A stretch of DNA of 64,000 nucleotides, taken from Granulosicoccus sp036478565 (GTDB lineage Bacteria > Pseudomonadota > Gammaproteobacteria > Granulosicoccales > Granulosicoccaceae). This document shows, one piece after another, positions 34,260 through 42,619 of this stretch (position 1 is the first letter of the stretch; the number at the start of each line of letters is the position of its first letter). The position numbers and the translations under genes were made by a program. Where the stretch lies: positions 4,464,001 through 4,528,000 of the forward strand of contig OZ245050.1 of NCBI GenBank assembly GCA_965224525.1, given 5' to 3'. Under the pieces are notes generated by a model, which saw nothing but the letters and a program-made list of their open reading frames with translations, was not told the DNA's origin and searched no databases.

Positions 34260-35354
34260 ATGACTGATCGATATCAACTCCTGAGAGATATCGCTGACAA
34301 TGCGTCGCTGGATGCAATAGCATTGGTTCCCGGTGCTAACTTCACACGTTTACTCGGCGTTGAATTTCATCAGAATGAACGACCGGTAGTGGTATTTATT
34401 CCGGCCAAAGGCCAACCCCTTGCCGTCGTACCCGATCTTGAGCTTGGCTCATTTGCTGCGACAGGTTTTGAGGGTGAAGTATTCAGCTGGCGCGATCAGG
34501 ACGGGTATCAAGCGGCGTTTGATAACGTATTCAAGGCTGCCGACATCGGCTCGATAGGTGTGGAAGGTCAGGTGATGCGCGTGTTTGTTTATCAGGCCAT
34601 GCGTCTGGCGCAAACCGGTCTTGTCATCATGGATGCGCAACAGACCATCGCAGCATTACGCCTGTGCAAAACAGTTGATGAAATTGCGGCTGTTCGTGAA
34701 GCAATAAAAATCACCGAAACAGCACTTGCGCAGACGATAGTGCAGGTTCGGATTGGCATGTCGGAGGCGGCTATTGAAAGCATTCTGGTGCAACAACTGT
34801 TTGCTGCAGGTGCTAAAGATTTCGCATTCTCGCCAATTGTTGCAGCGGCCGGTAACTCAGCAAAACCTCATGCATCAGCTCGCGCTGATTACTCAATACA
34901 AAACGGTGATGCGCTGCTAATTGATTTTGGCGGTCGTTACGGTGGCATGTGTGCAGACATAACCCGGACATTCTTCGTTGGTCACTGTTCTGATCAGCAT
35001 CGCGATCTGTATGAGACTGTGTTGTCTGCGAACCTCGCAGGCCACGCTGTCGTCAGGCCCGGTGTCAGTGCGCACGATGTCGATGAAGCTGCCACAGCAG
35101 TGCTTGAAGCATCGGTATATGCAGATCATATTCGGCATAAAACCGGCCACGGTCTGGGTCGTGATATTCATGAGGACCCCTATATTATGCGTGGCAATCA
35201 TCAGGTTCTGGAGCCAGGCATGCTATTTACCATAGAGCCCGGTTTGTATTTCGACGATGATCTTGGTATTCGCATTGAAGACGATGTGCTGGTTACAGAT
35301 AGCGCTTCAGAGTCCTTGACCACATTCGACAAGTCTCTGACAATCATCAGGTAA
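34260..35354 (+). CDS. M24 family metallopeptidase (Xaa-Pro dipeptidase/aminopeptidase-like)
   Basis: 364 aa. The creatinase-like N-terminal domain covers about 1-130. The pita-bread catalytic domain has all five metal ligands: LIDFGGRYGGMCADITR (two Asp), HKTGHGLGRDIHE (His), FTIEPGLYF (Glu) and GIRIEDDVLV (Glu). It hydrolyses peptides with proline in the second position or close analogues. It lies between dppA and dppB, ending 16 bp before dppB, so imported peptides are probably cleaved by this enzyme. Confidence 0.9.
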   Translation: MTDRYQLLRDIADNASLDAIALVPGANFTRLLGVEFHQNERPVVVFIPAKGQPLAVVPDLELGSFAATGFEGEVFSWRDQDGYQAAFDNVFKAADIGSIGVEGQVMRVFVYQAMRLAQTGLVIMDAQQTIAALRLCKTVDEIAAVREAIKITETALAQTIVQVRIGMSEAAIESILVQQLFAAGAKDFAFSPIVAAAGNSAKPHASARADYSIQNGDALLIDFGGRYGGMCADITRTFFVGHCSDQHRDLYETVLSANLAGHAVVRPGVSAHDVDEAATAVLEASVYADHIRHKTGHGLGRDIHEDPYIMRGNHQVLEPGMLFTIEPGLYFDDDLGIRIEDDVLVTDSASESLTTFDKSLTIIR

Positions 35355-35370
35355 CGGTTAAACGCTAACG

Positions 35371-36378
35371 ATGCTTGGATTTCTTCTCAGACGCCTGGGT
35401 ACCTTCATACCGACATTCATCGGCGTGTCGATCGTGTCATTCCTGTTCATACGATTACTACCGGGTGATCCGATTATCCTGATGGCCGGTGAACGTGGCA
35501 TGAGCGAAGAGCGTTATGCGGCGATGATGTCGCAATTCGGTTTCGATCAGCCTCTGTGGCGCCAATACTGGGATTACCTGACCGGCATATTGCACGGCGA
35601 CCTGGGTATGTCTTTCAAGACCAAGCGACCGGTATGGGATGAGTTCTTTACGTTGTTTCCAGCCACACTGGAGCTTTCTATTTGCGCGATGTTCTTTGCC
35701 TTGTCAGTCGGTTTACCAGCGGGCATTGTTGCGGCGGTTAACCGCGGCAAGTGGCCAGACCAGATATTGATGACGACCGCTTTGGTGGGTTACTCCATGC
35801 CGATTTTCTGGTGGGCCCTGCTACTGATCATCTTTTTCTCTGGCGTGCTGGGCTGGACGCCGGTATCGGGGCGTATTTCCCTGATGTATTACTTCCCCGC
35901 TGGCACCGGTTTCATGTTGATAGACAGTCTGCGCTCCGGCCAGGCAGGTGCGTTTATGTCGGCGGTCAATCACTTGATATTGCCAACCATTGTTTTGGGT
36001 ACTATCCCGCTGGCGGTAATTGCACGTCAAACACGTTCCGCTATGCTGGAAGTATTAAGTGAAGACTATGTACGTACCGCCCGAGCAAAAGGCCTGACGC
36101 CCCTGCGTATTAACGGCTTGCATGCACTGCGCAATGCCATGATTCCGGTTATCACAGTGATAGGGCTGTCGGTTGGAACCTTGCTGGGAGGTGCAATCCT
36201 GACTGAATCCATTTTTTCCTGGCCCGGTATTGGTAAATGGATGGTCGATGCCGTTAGCAGTCGCGACTACTCTGCAGTGCAGGGTGGGTTGCTGATGATC
36301 GCGTTAATCGTGATGGTAGTAAACCTGCTGGTTGACGTGACCTATGGATTGATCAACCCGAAGATTCGTAAGCGATGA
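35371..36378 (+). CDS. dppB: Dipeptide ABC importer permease DppB-type
   Basis: 335 aa. Six membrane segments. The first is RRLGTFIPTFIGVSIVSFLF with LLPGDPI following, the usual DppB opening. The coupling helix region is EDYVRTARAKGLTPLRI, and the last part is VTYGLINPKIRKR. It pairs with DppC. The stop overlaps the ATG of a 44-residue reading frame that runs into dppC. Confidence 0.9.
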   Translation: MLGFLLRRLGTFIPTFIGVSIVSFLFIRLLPGDPIILMAGERGMSEERYAAMMSQFGFDQPLWRQYWDYLTGILHGDLGMSFKTKRPVWDEFFTLFPATLELSICAMFFALSVGLPAGIVAAVNRGKWPDQILMTTALVGYSMPIFWWALLLIIFFSGVLGWTPVSGRISLMYYFPAGTGFMLIDSLRSGQAGAFMSAVNHLILPTIVLGTIPLAVIARQTRSAMLEVLSEDYVRTARAKGLTPLRINGLHALRNAMIPVITVIGLSVGTLLGGAILTESIFSWPGIGKWMVDAVSSRDYSAVQGGLLMIALIVMVVNLLVDVTYGLINPKIRKR

Positions 36379-36509
36379 ACACGGCAACCAAATGGGACAT
36401 GGTGGAGATTGAGCGCCGATACATTCGCGGTTTGCGCTGCACGGCTAGTCAGATGTTGGGACCCTGGATTGACCGAAAGCGATGTTTTAGCGACAGCGGC
36501 AATACATGA
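36375..36509 (+). CDS. Possible 44-residue coupled reading frame between dppB and dppC
   Basis: The ATG at 36375 overlaps the dppB stop (ATGA). The frame runs 44 codons (begins MNTATKWDMVEIERRYIRGL, Arg- and Trp-containing, no membrane segment) and its TGA at 36507-36509 overlaps the dppC ATG at 36506. Both ends therefore use the 4-base ATGA overlap seen in coupled genes. It may be a real small protein, a device that carries ribosomes to dppC, or chance. Upstream ribosome site is weak. Confidence 0.35.
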   Translation: MNTATKWDMVEIERRYIRGLRCTASQMLGPWIDRKRCFSDSGNT

Positions 36510-37417
36510 GCACATCTACTGACATTGTAGACAACGGCATGAGCTCACCAGACCGGCCAGGCCGTTTCCGGGAATTCTGGCAATACTTCACCGAGAATCG
36601 GGGTGCTGTCGTTGGTCTGTGTGTTTTTACGGCCTTCATTCTGCTGGCCATGCTGGCCGATATCATTGCTCCGCATTTGCCAACGGCGCAGTACCGGACT
36701 GCCTTTCTGCAACCACCTTTTTGGCAGGATGGAGGCAGCACACAGTTTCTGTTGGGTACCGATGCGTTGGGGCGCGATATGCTGTCTCGCATCATTCACG
36801 GAACGCGTTATTCCTTTTTTATCGGCGTCATTGTTGTGGTACTGGCCGCAGGCTCGGGTGTCTTGATTGGCTTGATTGCGGGTTTTGCCCGTGGTTGGGT
36901 CGATACCCTGATCATGCGGTTAATGGACATACTGTTGGCGTTCCCCAGTTTGCTGCTGGCGCTTGTAATGGTTGCCATTCTGGGGCCATCCCTGATCAAT
37001 GCGATGATTGCCATCGCCATTGTTCTGTTGCCTCAATATGTGCGATTGACAAGGGCCTCAGTACTTGGCGAGCTTCCCAGAGATTACGTCACATCGGCAA
37101 AGGTTGCGGGTGCCGGTAAGCTGCGTCTGATGTTCCGAACGGTCTTGCCTAATTGTCTGTCACCGATCATTGTGCAGGCAGCGATGTCTTTTTCAGACGC
37201 TATTCTCGGTGCGGCAGCGTTGGGTTTCCTTGGGCTGGGGGCGCAGCCGCCGACACCGGAATGGGGCACCATGCTGGCTGATTCGCGCGAGTTTGTATTG
37301 CGTGCCTGGTGGGTTGTCACCTTTCCAGGGCTAGCCATTTTGATCAATGTGTTGGCAATCAATCTGATGGGCGATGGTCTGCGTGACGCGCTTGATCCGA
37401 AACTGAAGCGGAGTTGA
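36506..37417 (+). CDS. dppC: Dipeptide ABC importer permease DppC-type
   Basis: 303 aa. A soluble N-terminal 30 residues precedes membrane segment 1 (VVGLCVFTAFILLAMLADII), followed by the family motif FLLGTDALGRDMLSRIIHGT, the coupling region PRDYVTSAKVAGAGKLRLMF and FLGLGAQPPTPEWGTMLADS, all hallmarks of DppC/OppC. Its stop overlaps the TTG that begins the dppD frame, and dppD's own ATG lies three bases further. Confidence 0.9.
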   Translation: MSTSTDIVDNGMSSPDRPGRFREFWQYFTENRGAVVGLCVFTAFILLAMLADIIAPHLPTAQYRTAFLQPPFWQDGGSTQFLLGTDALGRDMLSRIIHGTRYSFFIGVIVVVLAAGSGVLIGLIAGFARGWVDTLIMRLMDILLAFPSLLLALVMVAILGPSLINAMIAIAIVLLPQYVRLTRASVLGELPRDYVTSAKVAGAGKLRLMFRTVLPNCLSPIIVQAAMSFSDAILGAAALGFLGLGAQPPTPEWGTMLADSREFVLRAWWVVTFPGLAILINVLAINLMGDGLRDALDPKLKRS

Positions 37418-37419
37418 CC

Positions 37420-38394
37420 ATGGCGCTGCTTGAAGTGCGTAATCTATCTGTAGATTTTCGTACCGCTGGTGGTCAGTTTCGTGCGGTCGACAGTGTGGAC
37501 TTCACTGTTGACAGTGGCGAGGTGCTGGGCATAGTCGGTGAGTCCGGTTCCGGAAAATCGGTTTCCATGCTGGCCTTGATGGGGCTATTGCCCTGGACGG
37601 CAACGATCACGGCTGATGCCTTGATGTTTGATGGTGTTGATCTTTCTTCCGCCGATGCGAAAACCCGTCGCAGCATTATTGGCCACGACATTTCCATGAT
37701 CTTTCAGGAACCCATGTCGAGTCTGAACCCGTGCTTTACAATCGGGTTTCAGATACGTGAAGCGTTGAAGGCGCACTTACTATTGTCGCGTCGGGAACGA
37801 CAAATGCGAGCCATAGAGCTGTTGCAGCAAGTCGGATTACCGGAACCGGAAAAACGTCTGCGGGCCTTTCCGCATCAGCTGTCCGGCGGTATGAATCAGC
37901 GAGTCATGATTGCCATGGCCATAGCATGCAAACCCAAACTGCTGATCGCTGATGAGCCTACCACTGCGCTGGATGTCACGATTCAGGCGCAAATTCTAGA
38001 GCTGCTGCTGCAACTGAAAGAAGACACGGGTATGGCGCTGGTACTCATCACTCACGATATGGGTGTTGTTGCAGAAACTGCGCAGCGTGTCAGTGTGCAA
38101 TATGCCGGGCAGAAAGTAGAAGAACAGTCTGTCGAATCTTTGTTTGCCGACCCGCATCACCCATATACAGAGGCGTTGTTGGCGGCGTTGCCAGAGCGCG
38201 CAAACAGCAAACGTTTACCGACAATTCCTGGCGTTGTGCCCGGTCAGTTTGACAGACCCAATGGTTGTCTGTTCTCGCCACGTTGTACGCAGGCAGATAC
38301 ACGTTGCACTGAACAAGCGCCGCAACCGTGCGATGCGGCATTGGGGTTTGCACGATGTCACTATCCGTTGAGTGGGGGTGAGCCGTGTCGGTAG
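37420..38394 (+). CDS. dppD: Dipeptide ABC importer ATPase DppD-type
   Basis: 324 aa from the ATG at 37420. Walker A is GESGSGKSVS, the Q-loop is MIFQEPMSSLNPCF, the signature is LSGGMNQRVMIAMAIA, Walker B is LLIADEPTTALD and the H-loop is ITHDMGVVAE. The C-terminal oligopeptide-ABC extension contains CLFSPRCTQADTRCTEQAP with cysteines spaced as in Fe-S-binding DppD proteins. It powers the importer with DppF. Confidence 0.91.
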   Translation: MALLEVRNLSVDFRTAGGQFRAVDSVDFTVDSGEVLGIVGESGSGKSVSMLALMGLLPWTATITADALMFDGVDLSSADAKTRRSIIGHDISMIFQEPMSSLNPCFTIGFQIREALKAHLLLSRRERQMRAIELLQQVGLPEPEKRLRAFPHQLSGGMNQRVMIAMAIACKPKLLIADEPTTALDVTIQAQILELLLQLKEDTGMALVLITHDMGVVAETAQRVSVQYAGQKVEEQSVESLFADPHHPYTEALLAALPERANSKRLPTIPGVVPGQFDRPNGCLFSPRCTQADTRCTEQAPQPCDAALGFARCHYPLSGGEPCR

Positions 38395-38485
38395 AGGTAT
38401 TGCTATTGCTATTGACGCCACCGGATAATAAATTGACTGTGATAGCCAATGCGGCGTCAGAGAATCGATGCAGTGAGGAAGTGTC

Positions 38486-39493
38486 ATGTCGCTGAATACA
38501 ATGTCATCGACTGTGCTGGTAGAAGCGCAAGGGCTTTGTCGGGATTACCACGTGTCTGGCGGCCTGTTTAGCAGGTCATCTGTTGTGCAGGCATTGAGTG
38601 ATGCCAGTTTCACTCTGGAATCCGGTAAAACGCTCGCGGTGGTGGGTGAGTCCGGTTGCGGCAAGTCGACACTTGCACGTGTAGTTACCATGATCGAATC
38701 GCCGACTCGCGGCGTGCTGACACTCGACGGGCATACGATCAGCGCAGAAGCTGAAATCAATGCATCCGAACAGGCTGCATTGCGTGAGTCCGTACAGATT
38801 GTCTTTCAAGACCCGTTTGGCTCATTGAACCCGAGGCAGACAATCGGCCGTATTCTTGAAGAACCGGTTGTTATTAATCGACCCGATATGCCTCGAGCAG
38901 AGCGCGAGGCACAAGCGCGGGAGATGCTGAATCTGACCGGTCTTCGGCCAGAGCACTACGACCGCTACCCGCATATGTTCTCCGGCGGTCAGCGGCAACG
39001 GATCGCAGTGGCTCGCGCATTGATGCTGGAACCTAAAGTGCTGGTGCTGGATGAACCTGTTTCTGCACTCGATCTGTCCATACAGTCGCAAATATTGAAC
39101 CTGTTGATCGATTTGCAGGAGCGGCTGAACCTTGCCTATCTGTTTATCTCTCATGATCTGTCAGTGGTTCGTCATATGGCGGACGATGTAATGGTTATGT
39201 ACCTTGGTCGGGTAGTGGAAACCGGTTCGGCATCAGAGGTCTTTGAGTGCCCGCGCCACCCGTATACACGCGCCTTGCTATCAGCGACGCCAGTTGCAGA
39301 CCCGACACGCAAACGTGAACGGATACGGCTTGAAGGTGAGTTGCCTTCACCGTTGAATCCGCCATCGGGCTGTGCGTTTAATCCGCGTTGCTGGAAACGC
39401 GCGTCGCGCTGCACTGCTGAACGCCCGGCATTGACGCCTGATACCGGGCATCGTATGGCGTGTTTTTATCCGTTGAATGCAGATGGTGAATAG
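38486..39493 (+). CDS. dppF: Dipeptide ABC importer ATPase DppF-type
   Basis: 335 aa. Walker A GESGCGKSTLA, Q-loop IVFQDPFGSLNPRQ, signature FSGGQRQRIAVARAL, Walker B VLVLDEPVSALD, H-loop FISHDLSVVRHMADD. The C-terminal extension ends with GCAFNPRCWKRASRCTAERP, the DppF-type cysteine cluster. It begins 91 bp after dppD; a 36-codon GTG frame (38385-38495) bridges the gap. Confidence 0.91.
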   Translation: MSLNTMSSTVLVEAQGLCRDYHVSGGLFSRSSVVQALSDASFTLESGKTLAVVGESGCGKSTLARVVTMIESPTRGVLTLDGHTISAEAEINASEQAALRESVQIVFQDPFGSLNPRQTIGRILEEPVVINRPDMPRAEREAQAREMLNLTGLRPEHYDRYPHMFSGGQRQRIAVARALMLEPKVLVLDEPVSALDLSIQSQILNLLIDLQERLNLAYLFISHDLSVVRHMADDVMVMYLGRVVETGSASEVFECPRHPYTRALLSATPVADPTRKRERIRLEGELPSPLNPPSGCAFNPRCWKRASRCTAERPALTPDTGHRMACFYPLNADGE

Positions 39494-39609
39494 ACTGCGC
39501 GGGTCTTCTTTATTCGCTCAACGTGATATGACAATTGGTTTAACGAAACACTGTTATCGCTGTGCCAGTTCCTGGCGACTAGGTGTCTTGCGACAAAGTT
39601 TCTACTAAT

Positions 39610-40674
39610 ATGAAAAAGAAGACGCTCAATATCCTGATCGCTGGTATCGGTCATATGGGTAAAAGCCATGCGCTGGCCTGTCATGCTCATCCGGGTTTCA
39701 ATATTGTTGGGCTGGTAAATCGTTCGGCCGTGGAATTGCCGCCTGAATTGTCCGCCTATCCAATGTATGACGACTTCCATAAGGCGCTGGCAGATACAGC
39801 CGCTGATGTCGTCTCGGTCAACACCTATTCCGATACCCATGCAGACTATGCCATTGCGGCGATGGAGCAGGGCGCGCATGTGTTTCTGGAAAAACCTATG
39901 GCGACAACGGTTTCTGATGCCGAGCGAGTCATTGAAGTCGCCGCACGCACATCGCGTAAGCTGGTGGTGGGGTACATCCTTCGCCATCATCCGTCATGGA
40001 TACAATTGATAGCCGAAGCGCGTTCTCTGGGTGGGCCATACGTTTTCCGTCTGAATCTGAATCAACAATCCTCCGGTGAAACCTGGGCAACTCATCGTCA
40101 GTTGATGCAATCCACATCGCCCATTGTGGACTGCGGTGTGCACTATGTGGATGTGATGTGTCAGATAACCGATGCGATGCCTGTGCAGGTCAATGGTATG
40201 GGTTTACGACTGAGTGATGAAATCGCGACAGATATGTACAACTACGGTCACTTTCAGGTGCGTTTCGATGATGGTTCGGTTGGCTGGTATGAAGCCGGTT
40301 GGGGCCCTATGATGTCGGAATCAGCGTTTTTTGTAAAAGATATTATATCGCCGAATGGTGCAGTATCGATTGTTGTGGATAGCGATGCGCGCTCGGATGA
40401 TATCGATACGCATACAAAAACATCGCGTATTCGCATCCATCACGCCAGACTGGATGCACAGGGGAAGTTCGCCGCGCCGGATACGCTACTGGATATGCAA
40501 GACGAACCCGATCATCAGGGCCTCTGTGATCGCGAGCAGAATTTTTTATATCGCTCCATTGTGGAAAATATAGAACTTGAGCGGCATTGGCGGGATGCGG
40601 TGCAGTCGTTGCGGATATGTCTGGCGGCAGACGAAAGTGTGCGTACGGGGCGGGCTGTTGATCTGGGTGGTTAG
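39610..40674 (+). CDS. Gfo/Idh/MocA family NAD(P)-dependent oxidoreductase
   Basis: 354 aa from the ATG at 39610; a GTG nine codons earlier is possible. Rossmann motif ILIAGIGHMGKSHALACH, then VVSVNTYSDTHADYAIAAME and the catalytic-lysine motif VFLEKPMATTVSDAE, as in inositol and glucose-fructose oxidoreductases. The C-terminal domain has IVDCGVHYVDVMC, with D and H in catalytic positions. The substrate is unknown, probably a sugar or sugar acid. It lies 116 bp after dppF on the same strand. Confidence 0.86.
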   Translation: MKKKTLNILIAGIGHMGKSHALACHAHPGFNIVGLVNRSAVELPPELSAYPMYDDFHKALADTAADVVSVNTYSDTHADYAIAAMEQGAHVFLEKPMATTVSDAERVIEVAARTSRKLVVGYILRHHPSWIQLIAEARSLGGPYVFRLNLNQQSSGETWATHRQLMQSTSPIVDCGVHYVDVMCQITDAMPVQVNGMGLRLSDEIATDMYNYGHFQVRFDDGSVGWYEAGWGPMMSESAFFVKDIISPNGAVSIVVDSDARSDDIDTHTKTSRIRIHHARLDAQGKFAAPDTLLDMQDEPDHQGLCDREQNFLYRSIVENIELERHWRDAVQSLRICLAADESVRTGRAVDLGG

Positions 40675-40828
40675 AGCTGTGCAGATCGATGACGAGCGTC
40701 TGCGCGGCGGAGAATGCTGCCGCGAAAAGCGCACCCAGGCGCGGACTATTCATGAAGCATTGCGGCTATCACGACGCCAAATTGGCCTTGCGCGCTGGAC
40801 TTGCGTTGCCGGGCTGGAAGCGTGAAAC

Positions 40829-40860
40829 TCTCCGATTGAAGTATCACCGAATATCGGAGA
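40829..40860 (+). promoter_or_regulatory. Hairpin that hides the ribosome site of the VOC gene
   Basis: TCTCCGAT (40829-40836) is perfectly complementary to ATCGGAGA (40853-40860). The second arm contains the GGAG ribosome site that lies 5 bases before the ATG at 40866. If this stem forms in the mRNA, translation is blocked until it opens. The regulatory effect is inferred. Confidence 0.5.
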
Positions 40861-40865
40861 CGAGC

Positions 40866-41234
40866 ATGCCACAGAATCTCAAAATCGATTACATCGAGCT
40901 ACCAGCCGCTGATTTTACGGCAATCCAGGATTTTTATAGCAACGTGTTTGGCTGGACATTTGAAAGCTGGGGTGATCAGTACCTTGCATTCAACGATGGG
41001 CGCCTGGACGGTGGTTTCTACAAGACTGGTCCGGAGTTGTGCTCCAATACAATCACAGGTGCGGCATTGGTCATATTTTATGCAAGCGATCTAGAGGCAG
41101 TTCACGAAGCTGTTGTCAAGGCAGGTGGAACAATATTAAAGCCAACCTTCGACTTTCCCGGTGGGCGTAGATTTCAGTTTGCCGATCCGCATGGCAATGA
41201 GTTGGCCGTATGGACGGATGACAAAGCGGGGTGA
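40866..41234 (+). CDS. VOC (glyoxalase/bleomycin resistance) family protein, first of two
   Basis: 122 aa from the ATG at 40866, preceded by GGAGA; the longer frame from 40689 has a poor start and would add 59 residues unlike the family. It has two beta-alpha-beta-beta-beta modules: IDYIELPAADFTAIQDFYSN with FGWTFESWGDQYLAF, and ALVIFYASDLEAVHEAVVKA with FQFADPHGNELAVWTD. The C-terminal GNELAVW is typical of VOC metal-site strands. Function within the fold is unknown. Confidence 0.84.
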   Translation: MPQNLKIDYIELPAADFTAIQDFYSNVFGWTFESWGDQYLAFNDGRLDGGFYKTGPELCSNTITGAALVIFYASDLEAVHEAVVKAGGTILKPTFDFPGGRRFQFADPHGNELAVWTDDKAG

Positions 41235-41276
41235 GTTTTGCATGTTAATAGTTTCCATTGTTGATGCTGTAGTCCC

Positions 41277-41690
41277 ATGAAACAGTCTTTGGCTCAAACC
41301 GCAATTTTGGTAAAGGACTACGACGAAGCAATTGATTTCTATGTCCACACGCTGGGATTTGCTCTTGTCGAAGACCGACCAGTTACAGATCCACTTACTC
41401 TGGAGGCAGACAAACGGTGGGTGATTGTCTGTCCGTCAGGGTCGACGGAGTCGCGATTATTGCTTGCCCGCGCGGTCGGGACGGAGCAGCTTGCTCGTAT
41501 TGGAGATCAGGCTGGTGGTCGCGTTTTTTTATTTCTTTACACGGATGATTTTTGGCGTGACTACACAAACTATCAAGCAAAAGGTGTGCAATTTCCAAGA
41601 GGCGAGCCAAGGCGGGAAAGCTATGGCACGGTCGCGGTGTTTCAGGACTTGTATGGAAATTTGTGGGATTTAATCCAGCCTGCTGGATAG
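41277..41690 (+). CDS. VOC family protein, second of two
   Basis: 137 aa. Opening SLAQTAILVKDYDEAIDFYV and LGFALVEDRPV, then FLYTDDFWRDYTNYQAKGVQ and FQDLYGNLWDLIQPAG, the ending typical of glyoxalase-like proteins with a metal-ligand glutamate position replaced by aspartate/leucine in NLWDLIQ. It starts 42 bp after the first VOC gene and probably shares its transcript. The two are only distantly alike, so recent duplication is unlikely. Confidence 0.84.
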   Translation: MKQSLAQTAILVKDYDEAIDFYVHTLGFALVEDRPVTDPLTLEADKRWVIVCPSGSTESRLLLARAVGTEQLARIGDQAGGRVFLFLYTDDFWRDYTNYQAKGVQFPRGEPRRESYGTVAVFQDLYGNLWDLIQPAG

Positions 41691-41746
41691 CACACAAACG
41701 TTCAATAACGTACATTGCAACCATCGAGTGCGTCTGTCTCATTGAA

Positions 41747-41965
41747 TTATCTGACGGTTGTTTTCGAGCTGCGCTGCCGCCAAAACGCATAAAGCGTGAT
41801 AGCCATAAAAACCGCCAATGCGGGTAATAATACAATGTCGAGATAGCCGATAGCGGCGGATAGCCCTACTCTGGTCAGTAGCACGATCAGTACAGGTGTA
41901 AAGCAGCACAATGCCGTAAGTACGGTTCCAACAATACCGGTTGTCATGAGTCTTTTGTCATTCAT
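41747..41965 (-). CDS. merF: MerF-like mercury transport membrane protein
   Basis: 72 aa with two membrane helices. TGIVGTVLTALCCFTPVLIV contains the vicinal CC pair of helix 1, and GYLDIVLLPALAVFMAITLY is helix 2, both close to the known MerF sequence. MerF moves Hg(II) from periplasm to cytoplasm for MerA. No merA, merR, merT or merP is in the window, so its mercury role here is uncertain; the second cysteine pair of typical MerF is absent. It reads toward the second VOC gene. Confidence 0.78.
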   Translation of the reverse strand: MNDKRLMTTGIVGTVLTALCCFTPVLIVLLTRVGLSAAIGYLDIVLLPALAVFMAITLYAFWRQRSSKTTVR

Positions 41966-42053
41966 AATTCATCTCCGGGTGCAGCAGATATATTGTTGAA
42001 ATTGTCAATTGAACAAAGTTAGACCTCCTGGTCGTGGTTAAGTTTAGGTGTTG

Positions 42054-42353
42054 TCAGCAGCCGAGGCTATCAGATGTCGTTAACTGAATAAGAGCAGGTC
42101 TTTTTTTTCGTTCATGTGTAATCACCCCTCTGGCCTCCAGGTCCAGTTTTACTGTTTCGGCATACCAGTTAACAGAGCCATCAAACTCGGGTAACGTCTG
42201 TTTAATCAGCGTAGCCAGCTCCATAAATTTTTTACCCCCTTCTTTTTCAAGAATCACCAGCATGGCAGTTTTGACCTGCTCGTATTTCTTCTTGTCTATA
42301 TTGACACCGGATTTGTCGGTTGCCGGGTGCAGAGTCAGGATTCTCTCGTTCAT
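42054..42353 (-). CDS. Conserved small protein of unknown function
   Basis: 99 aa. Starts MNERILTLHPATDKSGVNID, then KYEQVKTAMLVILEKEGG, FMELATLIKQTLPEFDGSVN, WYAETVKLDLEARGVI. It looks like a compact winged-helix-like soluble domain of the kind found as small conserved hypothetical proteins (similar in feel to the DUF6958 group, which I cannot confirm). It lies upstream of merF on the same strand with an 88-bp gap; no functional link is implied. Confidence 0.65.
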   Translation of the reverse strand: MNERILTLHPATDKSGVNIDKKKYEQVKTAMLVILEKEGGKKFMELATLIKQTLPEFDGSVNWYAETVKLDLEARGVITHERKKRPALIQLTTSDSLGC

Positions 42354-42619
42354 AACGTGTTTACCCAGTGGCGTTTTCGTTAAAAAAGAGTGTCCGGTAT
42401 CACAGCTGAAAGTACAAGTTTTCAGGTCGTCAACCCAGAGAGTTGTGGATAGGCAGGGCAGGTGTGCTTTATGATTTATTTTTTCAGGTTGGAATTAAAA
42501 TGGAAATTTCCAGCAACAGGTAAAAATGAGTTGGGTATTTTATTACCAGTGTGTACTCTATTCGGTATCGGCGCTGTAGAACGGTATCTATCGATCCCGA
42601 CCTTCTGGAAAAATAGAAA

